From assembly GCA_013146195.2 (NCBI GenBank), contig CM028381.1:60952744-61016743 (forward strand): a DNA stretch of 64,000 nt. The letters run 5' to 3'. Position 1 is the first letter of the stretch; every line of letters starts with the position of its first letter. A program made the position numbers and the translations under genes. This DNA is from Codonopsis lanceolata (Eukaryota > Streptophyta > Magnoliopsida > Asterales > Campanulaceae). A model generated the notes under the pieces. It saw nothing but the letters and a program-made list of their open reading frames with translations. It did no database searches and was not told the DNA's origin. Positions 19,276-31,344 of the stretch are shown here, piece after piece.

Positions 19276-22200
19276 TTATTATGATTTTTGTTAACATATT
19301 TAGTTATTAACCCGCGAATTCTTAAACAGAGTGCCGTCTTACGGATAAGGATCCGTAAGACCGTCTTACAGGAGACCACCCCATCTTCTAATTGGAACCT
19401 TCAATCGTCAATTGGGGAGACATTACAAAAAGAAGGCACTATTTTCAACTCTAAATTTAAAATTTCCATTATTTGTCTTAAATCAAAGGAACTTTTGCAA
19501 AGGAAATTTCCATTATTTGTCTTAGTGCCTTAAATCAAAGGAACTTTTGCAACTTTTTGGTTTCCCACTTAAATAAATCACAAACACACCTCCAAAGTCA
19601 AATAATTCTTTTTGAGCTATTAAACAGATATGCATCATGACTCATGAGCATGGCCATCAACCATGTGCATAGTATAAAAAAATATATTATATTTGTAATA
19701 TATTATAATTATTTTTAGTTTATTATTTTCTAATTTATTTATATTTATGTTTCCTAATTCCTTTTGCATTTAAACTCTATAAGTTAAACTTGTGTACCAA
19801 GTATTGTAATCCTATATATATGCTTACCATATTAATGAAAAGACTATACCAACTACATAGCTTGGAAACTTCAAGTTGAGGCAACTATAACCTCTACAAA
19901 TTAAGTAGATGGTTCACACCCATGTTCGTCCCCCCGCCGTCCTCGCCAAGGATGTTCAAACATCCAAGAATGTTCTCACCCCCAACCATATCAACCCCGG
20001 ATTCGGGAGGACAAGCCTTGTTTGGTGCCCTTGTCGGCTTCCTGTCTGCTCCCCTGTCCCCATGATCCAACAGACCGCCACCACCTGCAAGGCATGGGAA
20101 ACTCTGACTCATACCCATCTTCCAACAACCTAACTTCCGCTGAATTAAACCTTCTTCCCCCACACAGTCACCGCCAACCTATCTTCCGCCTCCATATCTG
20201 GCCAAACACCCTCTGATCGCCTCCCAACAAAGTGTCATCTCTTACCAAATTGTCGTCTCTAGTCATACACCTCGATCCGTCATTTTCCATCTTTGTAAAT
20301 CCATCGCCCGCGCCACTAACCCAGATCTAAACAACAACCCCAAACTTAGATCCAAAAACACACCACAAGCCTCGCTCTTAAAACCTAAAACCACCAAACT
20401 TCCGCAACCCTAAACTTCCTCCCACAACAGCCACTGTCGTGAAAAGGAACCAATCCAAAGTTGAATCTCTCCTTGATGTGTGCAAAACGCAAACTAAGGC
20501 AAGAATATCCGCTTGAATCAAGTAATAAAGTATACCTAAGTACGGATATTGATCTCATAGAGAATGTACGTAATTCTCACTCCAACTAAATACCAAATTA
20601 GGCTAACTAATTATATTTGAGCGAAAATAAAATGAATTAAAATCTAAAAATAAAAAAATTCTAAGAACGCAATTAAATCTAAATTAACGAAGGTGGTTTG
20701 GCAACAACAAATCAAAATAAAAAGATAGGAGTGCAATATTTCTAGTTTAGCTAGTGTTTAATTTAATCATTTTTTTAATTTTCTTTAACTCAAGTTTTGG
20801 TAGTCGGGCACACTATTTTATTCACTAATGGTTCTTACAACGTATAACAAATCTAGCTACAACTCTAGCTAGGCCCTCGCTGTCTTATAACATAGGAGAA
20901 AATAGCCACATGTCAAAGCAAACATCCAATGACTATCTACGCACGATCTCATTTCGTCTCACGTAACGCTTAAACAATTATTGTGATTTTGGAATTAATA
21001 GGACGGGCTCTCGTGATATTATCCTATAATTCTAGTGATCATCTAATGGCTCGCTACGCCATTAAATGCATGAAGAACACGCAATAATAACCAAGCACAT
21101 GAGTATTGCTTCTCAAAACGAAATTCTCTATATTTTTACAAATCATGTCGGTAGTCGAGACAACAAAATTAGTTAACTACGGGCTCTCGCATCTTACGGT
21201 CAACCCTAATTTCCCCGATCTCGCGAATGGTTAAGGTGGTTCGATCGTGTGTCAAACCGAGTCTTACAATGGCTATCGATGTGTGTTACAAAAACATCAA
21301 CTATTAAATTGATTAGTCTGAAATATAAAGGTAGCTCTCGCGGATCCTAAATATTTCTAAAATAATTTAATTAATGACAAATTAATTAAAAACATTAAAC
21401 CCACAAAATAATAACCAAACATGAATATATATTAAATAAATAGATAGAATAAATTAAATTACTACATTTGATATAGAAAAATAATTGCATTCCAAAAATA
21501 AATTAAGCATAAACCAATTCCACAATATACAAGATTAATCAATCTAAGAAATTACAACAATTATCTCAAAAGATAGGTTGAAAGAATTAAACCAAATGAA
21601 GAATGAATTCCGGGTTGAAATCTCTTGTAAATAATTAGTTGGCTCTTGATTTGAAATTTCAAATCTTCAATGGTGATCAATCTAAGAAATTACACCAATT
21701 GGATCGAGGTCGTTGCTGAGGAAGAAGAAGAGACCGCTAATGAGGTGTCTGTTTGGTAGTAAATTTCACATAGTCTTTTATTTTGATGATATGTTACAAC
21801 CCCCCTCCCCTCATTTGAAGTTAAACCTTTTATTTTTTATAAATTAATTAGGATATTTATATTTTTTGAACATCTTCATCCAATCTAATTTACTGAAATG
21901 ACTCTCAGTGACCTAATTAACCGAAATGACTCTCAGTGACCTAATTAACCTAAATGGCTTTTGCTCATTTTATATCGAACCAAAGAAAAAGAGAAAGGTT
22001 AAGATAAAATCATTGAGTTTCCGACAACACGAGGTGGCCCAATATATTTATTAGATAGAAAGCAATCGACAATTAATCATTGATTTCCACAAGTGGAAAC
22101 TACTCCATTTCATCACTATAACTATTAACTAACACAAATGGAAACTACTCCATTTTGATACATCGACCAAAGAATAGTACTATACCTACTACTTACACAC

Positions 22201-22826
22201 TACCTTTACAATGATGTATATATTAAAAAAATAATCTACGTGAATCAACATTTGACAAATGCATAGTTACAAGGTAGTAGTAAAAATAATGATAAGAATA
22301 TCATTATTCTAGACAAAATAATTTATTTCTGAATGATGAGTTCATTTTTTTATTCTGAAATATTTTATTTAAATAATTCATTAAATCATCTTAATTTTTC
22401 TTTAACATTTTCGTAATTATGTTCAACTTTAATGATGTTTATATTCTCTCACCCTCTAAATTTATTTTGCTTTTTTTGTTCGTCCTAAAAACTATTTTGC
22501 TAAATAACTTTCCTTTTACAAGACAATGTTTTCATCATTTTATTCTTAATTTTTATTCATACTTTAAATATGAGTCACATACACATAAACATTACACATT
22601 ATATCAATATTAATAATCAAGTTGATTATTTTTCCTTCATCCATAGGTCGAGTCTGACATTGACATAACAATAATTTTAGAACAGACTTACTCCCTTTAT
22701 TTCTAACAAAAAATCCACTATTTTATTTTACGATGTTTGTCTTAAACAGTCCAATATCTTCATGGTGACGATTCTTGCGATGTTCGACTCCATCTATCAA
22801 TCTATCATCCAGTTTGCTTTCGTCTC

Positions 22827-22827
<1 letters not shown>

Positions 22828-22898
<71 letters not shown>
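22828..22898. repeat. Compound CT/AT microsatellite
   Basis: About 16 CT units are followed directly by about 19 AT units. Confidence 0.9.
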
Positions 22899-22901
<3 letters not shown>

Positions 22902-23197
22902 ACCTCTCTCCCAAACACACATGCGATGTTGGGCCGGTCTTTACATAAGGCCAAGGTCTCGGGCCCCCAAAAATTCCCAACATTTTAGTGTCCCCTCAAA
23001 TCCCCAAAACACACCTACTATCTTTTATTTAATTTTGGTAAAATTGCGGGTCGGTCTATTTTTTAAAGTTTATAACCCCTTTAGTCCAATTTTTTTAAAT
23101 CGGAAAAAAACACTTTTGAAGGTGAAATAACCGCGATACCCTTAATGAGCCTGAGACGCGCTACGTTTTTGTATCGATGTTAAAAAATATCGGGTTA

Positions 23198-23460
23198 AAT
23201 TTATGAACCGCGATTCAAAAATAAACTAGGAAATTAAACTTTGAACCGCTGTGCAAAAATTAATGCGATGAAATTTATGAACCGCATTTCAAAAATAGGC
23301 TTGTAAATTAAACTTTGAACCACGGTGCAAAAATTAATGGAATGAAATTTATGAACCGCGATTCAAAAATAAACTAGGAAATTAAACTTTGAACCGCATA
23401 GACTAGGAAATTAAACTTTAAACTGCGATGCAAAAATATTATCTAATTTATTTTTGCACC
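23198..23460 (+). repeat. 74-bp tandem repeat with alternating TGAACCGC halves
   Basis: Roughly three units, each holding ATTTATGAACCGCGATTC and then ACTTTGAACCGCTGTGC, so TGAACCGC recurs every 30-45 bases. Units differ by point changes such as CGCGATT to CGCATTT. Confidence 0.75.
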
Positions 23461-23786
23461 ACGATACAAAAGAATAAATAACCAGTTTATGTCCTTCACC
23501 TTCTTCTTCCATCTCCTCTATCGTAAGTCTTCTTCTTCCTCCTCCTTCTCCGCCTTCGCCCCAATTGAAAAATCCTTTAACCCAGCACAGATCCATTATA
23601 GTTTCGTATTTCATCAATCAAAACATGAAACACATCATATGCTTATTTAGAACCAATAATCCTCTCAAGTACATCATCTTCAATTGCATTGAAAATATAA
23701 TCGACTGCTTCAGCAAACTTGATTTTCTCCCCTTCAGTTGCATTCTCAGCATGTTTCTTATCTACATTTTTTTTTGAATCACAGAC

Positions 23787-26165
23787 CACCATTGAAGGTT
23801 TGAAATTTCAAATCAAGAGGCAACGAATTATTTACAAGAGATTTCAACCCGAAATTGCTCTTCATTTGGTTTAATTATTTCAACATATCTTTTGAGATAA
23901 TTGTTGTAATTTCTTTGATTGATTAATCTTGTATATTGTGGAATTGGTTTATGCTTAATTTATTTATGGAATGCAATTATTTTTCTATGTCAAATGTAGT
24001 AATTTAATTTATTCTATCTCTTTATTTAATATATATTTATGTTTGGTTATTATTTTGTGGGTTTAATGCTTTTAATTAATTTGTCATTAATTAAATGATT
24101 TCAGAAATATTTAGTATCCGCGATAGCTACCTTTATATTTCAGACCAATCAATTTAATAGTTGATATTTTTGTGACACACATCGATAGCCATTGTAAGAC
24201 TCGGTTTGACACACGATCGAACCACCTTAACCATTCGCAAGATCGGGGAAATTAAGGTTGACCGTAAGATGCGAGAGCCCGTAGTTAACCAATTTTGTTG
24301 TCTCGACTACCGACATGATTTGTAAAAAATTATAGAGAATTTTGTTTTGCGAAGCATTACTCATATGCTTGGTTATTATTGTGTGTTCTTAATGTTTTTA
24401 ATGGCGTAGCGAACCATTAGATGATCACTAGAATTATAGGATAAGATGCGAGAGCCCGTCCTATTAATTCCAAAAATCACAATAATTGTTTGCGTTACGT
24501 GAGACCGAGATGAGATCGTGCGTAGATAGTCATTGGGTTCTTGCTTTGACATGTGACTATTTTCTCCTATGTTATAAGACGCGAGGGTCCGTAGCTAGGA
24601 GTTGTAGCTAGATTTGTTATACGTTGCGAGAACCCTTAGTGAATAAAATTGTGTGCCCGACTACCAAGACTTGAGTTTTAAAAAATGATTAAATTAAACA
24701 CTGGCTAAACTAGAAATATTGCACTCCTATTTTTTTTATTTTGATTTGTTGTTGCCAAATCACCTTCGTTAATTTAGATTTAATTGCGTTCTTAGATTTT
24801 TTTTTAATTTTTAGATTTTAATTCATTTCTTTTCGCTCAAATATAATTAGTTAGCCTAATTTGGTATTTAGTTCGAGTGAGAATTACGTACGTTCTCTGT
24901 GGGATCGATATCCGTACTTAGGTATACTTTATTACTTGATACGACCAGGTATTCTTATATGAGTTTCGTTTTGCACACATCAAGGATATATTCAACTCTG
25001 GATTGGTTCCTTTTCACGACAGTGGCTGTTGTGGGAGGAAGTTTAGGGTTGCGGAAGTTTGGTGGTTTTAGGTTTTAAAAGCGAGGCTTGTGGTGTGTTT
25101 TTGGATCTGAGATTGGGGTTGTTGTTTAGATCTGGGTTAGTGGCGCGGCTGATGGATTTACAAGGATAGAAGATGATGGATCTAAGGTGTGTGACTAGAG
25201 GCGGCAATTTGGTAAGAGGTGACGTTTTGTTGGGAGGCGATCAGAGGGTGTTTGGCCTGATATGGAGGTGAAAGATAGGTTGGCGGCGACTGTGTGGGGG
25301 AGGAAGGTTTAATTCAGCGGAAGTTAGGTTGTTGGAAGATCGGTATGAGTCAGAGCTTCCCATGCCTTGCAGGTGGTGGCGGCCTGTTGGATCTTGGGGA
25401 CCAGGGGAGCAGACAGGAGGCCGATAAGGGCACCAAACAAGGCTTGTCCTCCCGAATCCAGGGTTGGTATTGCGGGTTGGGGGTGGGAAAACATTCTTGG
25501 ATGTTTGAGCATTTTTGGCGAGGACGGTGGGGGACGAACATGGGTGTGAACCATCCACGAATTTGTAGAGGTCATAATTGCCTCAACTTGGAGTTTCCAA
25601 GCTATGTAGTTGGTATAGTTCTTTCATTAATATGGTAAACATATATATAGGAATACAATACTTGGTACACAAGTTTAACCTATAGAATTTAAATGCAAAA
25701 GGAATTAGGAAATATAAATACAAATAAATTAGAAAATAATAAACTAAAGATAATTATAATATATTACAAATATAATATATTTTTTTATACTATGCACATG
25801 GTTGATGGCCATGCTCATGAGTCATGATGCATATTTGTTTAATAACTCAAAAAGAATTGTTCGACTTTGGAGGTGTGTTTGTGATTTATTTAAGTGGGAA
25901 ACCAAAAAGTTGCAAAAGTTCCTTTGATTTAAGGCACTAAGACAAATAATGGAAATTTCCTTTGCAAAAGTTGCAAAAGTTCCTTTGATTTAAGACAAAT
26001 AATGGAAAACACATTGTTTGTGTTTTAAATATTTTTGTACTTATAACAAGCTCCAATAATATTAATATATTCTCTTAATAATTAAAATTTTTAAATGTGA
26101 ACTCTTTGGGTGGAACGGAAGGAGTGGTAATTTCATAGTCATGATCATGCCATATTTTTAAATGG
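23787..26165 (-). repeat. Right arm of the large inverted repeat
   Basis: Reverse complement of 17551-21675 without the 1.75-kb block; match is high but includes small indels and substitutions. Outer end reads GCCATATTTTTAAATGG, inner start CACCATTGAAGG. Its minus strand carries the same ATGGTTCACACCCATG reading start (near 25555) as the left arm, followed by a frame open for about 80 codons in some copies; both copies differ in frame, so no gene is claimed. Confidence 0.85.
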
Positions 26166-28285
26166 ATTGATATATCAGCAAACTTTTCTATGTTTCTTTT
26201 TTTGCTCCAAATCATATGTTTTGAAATATGTTAATTTTAACATTTAACGATTTGATTTGATCATAATCGTGAACTCCACTAGTAAGTTTAGAGGTTTCGT
26301 ATCTATAAACTTGGTTATATTGAGTTTGTAGAAGTTTGAGACATTGTACTTGGGTATGGATTTAATGTTTTATATGAAATTGAAATTGAAAAATGTTAAT
26401 ACAAAATAAGGTATATTGTAGCTTTTTAGCCAATTCTCTTTACAATATTTAAATTATATTCAACGAATGAGTGTTAATGATTGAATGAGTATGATTCAGT
26501 AAGATAAAATGAATTATAGTAATTAATTAAAAAAATTATTAAGGTAATATATATTTCCTTCTTCTTTTTATGTTTATATTTTATTCATTCTTTCGTTTTT
26601 TTTCTCTACATAAAATATCTTTTTTAATCCCTAAAAGACATTCGCTGTCAACGGAAAATAAGGATCTTCCAATATTGTAAAAAAACCTTAGAAATTGCAT
26701 CTCCATTCAAAGTAGAATGAAACAATAAAATAGGTGAGTGTTGGATTTAACGACACAAAAACAATGGAGTAATGAAATTTGAATAATTACTATAGGGAGT
26801 GAACAAATGATGAAGCATTATGCAAAATGTTGACCATGAAGAAAATCTTATACTTTCTCCATTCCTAAATAATCGTTCTAGTTGATCTAACGCATAATTT
26901 AAGAAAAAATAATTGACTTTATGAAAGATAACTTATAACACCACTTGCTACAAGTAGACCAATTAATGTTGGCCCAATATTCCACAATCAATTAGTTTTG
27001 TCTATAGCAAATAAACAAATCACCCCTTCCCCACCCAGCAAATCCAAAAAATAAAAGAAAATAACTTTATAAAGTTATGGCTTTCAAAAAAAAAATATTA
27101 TGAAAGATATTTACTTATTTATTTTCGAAAATTGCAAAATACCAGATATTTATCAATTCAATAATAATGAAATTGACATTAAAATATGAAAAGAAAGGAA
27201 GAATTTTACTAAGTAGAATTGATCATTAAGTCTGTGTATTATAAATTGAGAAGAAAGGGAATTTATATACTAGTCTAAAAACCAGACGCATAACTGAAGA
27301 AGAATCTGTATTAATCAACTGCTAAACTACCACTAACTGACTTTTAAAAGATTCAATAGCCCTTTAGCATTAACTATACTACTTCCAGCTACTGAAACTC
27401 TCCAACTTAACTACACTGCAGAACGGCAGAACCTCTTCCATTTTGAACTTGATTCCCCATATTTAGCCTTAGCTTGAACTTGTTCACCTGTCTTGAAATT
27501 ATTCAGCCTCTTTGAAACACAATCATTGTTAATAAAATAAATTAAACAATGACTTTTTTTGGGGTAGAGAAAGTAATTAGTTTTAACAACTTTTAAATTA
27601 AATGTAATCTAAAAATAAACTCAAATACTTTTTTCTCTATTCTCTCTCATTCTGCCTTCTTCCGTACTATCCTCTTTATCCCCCCATACATACCCAGCAA
27701 TCTCCCCCTTCCCCACCCGGCCATCAATTTTGACCAATCTCTCTCTCTCACACACACACACAAAAGGGGAAGATGACTCGTGTAGTGAGGGACACGGTGC
27801 TGTGTGGAAACATGTGACGAAAAAATGTGGTGAATCCTCATATGAAGGGCTCCCATCCACGGGAAAGTGCCCAGCTACTCTGGATCAACTTTGTTGGCTG
27901 GTTTTCTTTGTCCATTATCCTTCATCCTATCCGTCTTGTCCGGGCTGGTAAAGAAGGGGGTGACTGGGTGAGATTAAGTAGAATCAATTAAAGTGGATGC
28001 TTAAGGAGCGAAGCCATTCGAACGAGTGTGAGAGGAGCGAATCCGTGAAAATTCTAATCTCGATATGGGGAGACCTTTCAACATTAGCTTTTGTAAGCCT
28101 AAGCAAACAAAGGTTGTAGTAGGGACTTCACATAACACTCTCCAAACCGGCGAGATCGTGGTGGAAGCTTGTTAAGCTTTGAAAATGGTGATCCGTAACA
28201 CCTTCTTCTGAATCCTAACATCGTTACCATCGTTTCTAACCTACTACCTCCCCCAATCCCGTCTGTATTATTCTCACAATTCAAT
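26166..28285. other. AT-rich region, no confirmed gene
   Basis: The stretch 26226-26500 is a diverged direct copy of 31075-31344. A minus-strand segment at 27250-27520 reads partly as GEQVQAKAKYGES and may be retroelement debris. Around 27720-27765 lie CT and CA microsatellites. Frames at 27620-27950 and 28090-28260 give no recognised domain. No host gene is supported. Confidence 0.4.
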
Positions 28286-29071
28286 TGATGTGCTCGGCCC
28301 AAACCAAGTCACGAGCAAAGCACGAGCGACCATCACGTGCCAGTCACAGGGTCAGACAGCGTGGGACCTACCAGGTCTGGTGGGCAGAGCTAACAAGATA
28401 TCAAACAATAAATAGTATAGCTCATGTCTAAATCTGGCCAGGCACATGCCTTACTTACCCGACTAGGGGCCATGCCCGGGGACCACACTCACAGCGGACA
28501 AAGAATCAAACTCATTCCGTCCAAACCTGGTCGGGCGCTAGCCTTGCTTGCCCGACCAGGGGCCACGTCCGGGATCTACACTTGTCTATAACCAGTCTAC
28601 ACCATATAGTCGCGTTTGCTCGCCTGTGCACGACGAGGTGGGAGCCAATGAAACTTTCTCTCCAAGACAAGTCAAAGGTTTTCTTATCCGAGCAGAACAC
28701 CTACCATATCTGCTTCTTCATTCACGCGGGCAGCTGCCTATCAAGCCTAAAGTCTAGGGATTCTCTCCTAATCCCACAAGATAACTAAGGTAGTGAATTC
28801 TAGACGGATTCAATGACAATGAGGGCTTATAAATACCCTTCCATACGTCATATTCAAGGTACACACTCTTTTTTGAGCCTAGAACCTCTGTCGAATTGCT
28901 TTTTGACTCTCTCACACGATACATACTCTCATGCCAGAGTGGTTTCGTGAGACAAAGTCTTGCACTCTCACTAAGGTGTTTTCGTGGTCTTAATCAGGTT
29001 CAAAGAAGCAGATCAAGCCCAGATATCCTACCCATCATACGGACGGCCCAAGCTGCATTTTTGCCACATCA
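28286..29071 (+). mobile_element. Solo Tat-like LTR with TCAAT target duplication
   Basis: Begins TGATGTGCTCGGCCC and ends TTGCCACATCA, flanked by TCAAT on both sides (28281-28285 and 29072-29076). It aligns with the LTR at 33042-33732 along its length: GGCCC...CACGTGCC at the start, TATAAATA, ACTCTCATGCC, GATCAAGCCC..ATATCCTACCC near the end. A complete target duplication around a single LTR shows excision by LTR-LTR recombination. Confidence 0.88.
28828..28835 (+). promoter_or_regulatory. Candidate TATA box of the solo Tat-like LTR
   Basis: TATAAATA lies about 540 bp into the LTR; the related LTR has CAATAAATAC at the same place. Promoter role is inferred. Confidence 0.4.
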
Positions 29072-29712
29072 TCAATCAACTCTCTCAATTCGATGTTGAT
29101 TCATCTTGATTTCTTGTAATGGATTTGTAGCATGAAGTCATGAAATTAATTGTCCTCTCTCTCTTAAAATACAAGACTTTATGTCTCTATACTTTCTCTC
29201 ACATAAAGTTGATAAATCTTTTTGCTCTATCTCTCTAAACTAAGTTTCTCTCAAATAGAGAGAGAGGCAAGGTGAGGTAGGTAAAAATTGGTGGCTGGGA
29301 GGAAAAGGGAGAGTATACTATGAATAAAACGTGGGGAAGAACACAAAGAAAAGAAAATATATTTTTTAGTTTATTTTTGGATTAAACTAAAAAAAAAGGT
29401 TAAGAGAGAGAAAAGGAAATTAATGGATAAATAATATTATATATCAGGGAATGATATTATCCCTTCCCGTCATATTATTCAACCTAGGTATTACACAGCT
29501 TCAAGTAAGGACAAGTTTGTTATTTTAATTTTTTTTTAACTATTTTGGTAAAGATAACGGTATAAGAGACTAAAATGTCAGCTAAAGTGAAGTCTACAAA
29601 CCAATATAAGAAATGAAAATAATATATAACCTTATAGGAGAAAAGATGAAGTTCAGAGACCAAAATATATATTAATCATAATTTTTATAACATTTCATCT
29701 TGATCATCTACT
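29072..29712. other. AT-rich DNA without recognised features
   Basis: Contains CTCTCT-rich patches near 29155-29260 and GAGAGA runs, but no coding signal or identified repeat. Confidence 0.4.
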
Positions 29713-31344
29713 TGTGTTGAAAGTATATTGTTTGTGTTTTAAATATTTTTGTACTTATGACAAATTCCAATGATATTAATATATCTCCTTAATCATTAGA
29801 CTTTTCAAATGTAAACTTTTTGGATGAAACAGACAGATTATTAATTTCATGGTCATGATCATGCCATATTTTTAAATGGGTCTGCTCAAGTGGCGCTGGA
29901 GTAGAAGAGAGATCCGCCGCCGTTGCCAAGGGTTGTATCGGTTGGGAATTATTTTTCTTAAAAAAAACATTCTAATTACTTTTTTAATTAATTTCAATTG
30001 TTTTTGGTCGATTTAACATTAACTAATGTTGAGTTTGTAAAGTAACAAATAGACTCATGCCAATAACACGTTATTTGGTACCTAAGGCTCCGTTTGTTTC
30101 ACGGAAAATCATTTCTGGAAAATGATTTTTGGAAAATCAAAAGATTTCATTTTTAGGTGTTTGATAAATTTTTTGAAAATATGTCAGAAAACATTTACGG
30201 GTCTTTGGCAAACACACGGAAAATGTCACGGAAAACAATATATGAATAAATACAAAAATAAAAATAGAAAATAAACAATGTTTAGGATGTCCCTAGAAAA
30301 TCAATAAGGACCATCTTTTTTTAATAAGACTCATCTTTTTTTAATCTCACAATTACAAATAATTGTTTTGATAATTGATATCAAAAAAAAATATTTTAAA
30401 ATAGAAAATAGACAATGTTTAGGATGTCCCTATAAAATGTTACGGAAAACTATATATGAATAAATACAAAAAATATATATTTTAATATTAATGCACATAT
30501 TGAATATAAAATAATGTTGAACTTTAAGTAATTTTTCTTTAGTAACCCTCAATTTATCATTAGTGGTGTCAAATCAATGTCTATCTTTTTTCAATCTCAC
30601 AATTACAAATAAATTTTTTGATAATTGATATGAAAAAAACATTTTAAAATAGAAAATTGACAATAATTAGGATGTCCCTAAATAATTTAGGTGACACAAA
30701 TTTTAGAACGTAGTAAGCATTTATTAAAATTATAATTTATAAATATTATGCACAAACTTTATTTATATTTCTAAACAATTTATTTGTTGAGTGAAATATT
30801 GTGTGTGTAAGTAAATATATGCAATTGTGAAAGGGGGCGGAGGGTGCCCGAACATTTGGAAAATGACTTACGGAAAATGAATCCTTAAGTCATTTTCCGG
30901 AAAAGAAACCTTCATTTTTCGTTGACTCGGAAAACCTTTTACGTTGACTGCATTTTCCTAAGGTTATCAAACACCGGAAAATGAGGAAAATATTTTACGG
31001 AAATCATTTTTCATGAAACAAACGGAGCCTAATTTTGAGTGTTCTTAGAGTATTTCTAACATTACCCATTTAAAAATCTATTAATTTTATCATTTAATGA
31101 TTTGATTTGATCATAATCGTGAACTCGATTAGCAAGTTTAGAGGTTTCTGATCTATAAACGTGGCTCTATTGAGACTTTCATGTTAAGAAGTTTGAGATA
31201 TCTACCTGGGTATGGTTTTATATGAAATTGAAATTGAAAAAATGTTAATACAAAATAAGTTATACTCGTAGTTTTTTAGCCAATTCTCTTTAAAATACTT
31301 AAATTACATTCAACGAATGAGTGCTAACGATTGAATTATAATAC
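29713..31344 (+). repeat. Third, diverged copy of the arm edge plus flank
   Basis: 29713-29878 matches the outer end of the right arm (26000-26165), ending in the same GCCATATTTTTAAATGG. 31075-31344 matches 26226-26500 in the same orientation (GATTTGATTTGATCATAATC, GTGAACTC, CAACGAATGAGTG). Between them are about 1.2 kb of extra sequence including the Harbinger-like element. This is an old direct duplication. Confidence 0.75.
30086..31029. mobile_element. PIF/Harbinger-like non-autonomous element (944 bp)
   Basis: Inverted ends GGCTCCGTTTGTTTCACGG and (minus strand) GGCTCCGTTTGTTTCATG, flanked by TAA on both sides, the classic Harbinger target duplication. No transposase is present. Inside, TTAGGATGTCCCTA occurs three times (about 30288, 30418, 30668), so the element has internal duplications. 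Confidence 0.8.

Larger units (their letters stand above)
17919..19370. mobile_element. TIR element with two inward tRNA-like ends
   Basis: The ends are inverted copies: TGTATAGGACGGTCTTACGG on the left and, read on the minus strand from the right, TGTAAGACGGTCTTACGG. Just inside each is a sub-terminal hairpin (GTCTTACGGAT / ATCCGTAAGAC) and the shared AATTCGCGGGTTAATAAC. The inverted similarity then continues into tRNA-like regions (18021-18099 plus, 19203-19275 minus). The middle is full of AAAAGTGACAC repeats and has no transposase, so it is non-autonomous. No clear target duplication was found, and the superfamily is not assigned; Mutator-like or foldback are possible. Confidence 0.65.
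17713..19462. other. 1.75-kb segment unique to the left arm
   Basis: Comparison with the right arm shows this block between two TTTC tetranucleotides (17709-17712 and 19463-19466), while the right arm reads straight through GTGTTTTCCATTATTTG. It contains the TIR element at 17919-19370. The first ~50 bases also resemble the third copy at 29620-29712, so the right arm may instead have lost the block through a microhomology deletion. Confidence 0.6.
17551..21675 (+). repeat. Left arm of a large inverted repeat
   Basis: Bases 17551-17712 and 19463-21675 match the reverse complement of 23787-26165; summed length 2375 versus 2379. Anchors are CCATTTAAAAATATGGCATG at the outer end, ATGGTTCACACCCATG near 19911, CGTGAAAAGGAACCAATCC near 20435, CAAGTAATAAAGTATACC near 20520, and TCAATGGTG at the inner end. 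Within it, 19600-19870 looks like an LTR tail (TATATATATGCTTACC, then ATTAATGAAAAGACTATACC), and 20480-21650 resembles a common dicot noncoding repeat with TACGGATATTGATC...GGAGTGCAATATTTC. No complete gene is visible. A 1.75-kb segment (17713-19462) is present only in this arm. Confidence 0.85.
21676..23786. other. Spacer between the inverted arms
   Basis: About 2.1 kb of single-copy-looking DNA with no recognised gene. It contains two copies of TGACTCTCAGTGACCTAATTA near 21899 and 21928, a CT/AT microsatellite and a 74-bp tandem repeat. Open frames here come from microsatellites or purine-rich strands. Confidence 0.5.

Noticed and set aside
19894..20216. Overlapping frames near the ATGGTTCACACCC start
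   Set aside because: The inverted copy at 25241-25638 has different frames open, so selection for a protein is not shown.
22762..23130. 122-codon frame with Ser-Leu and Tyr-Ile runs
   Set aside because: Translated CT/AT microsatellite.
27620..28302. Host gene candidates near the solo Tat-like LTR
   Set aside because: Frames on both strands overlap a CT/CA-rich stretch; no domain or exon pattern could be named.
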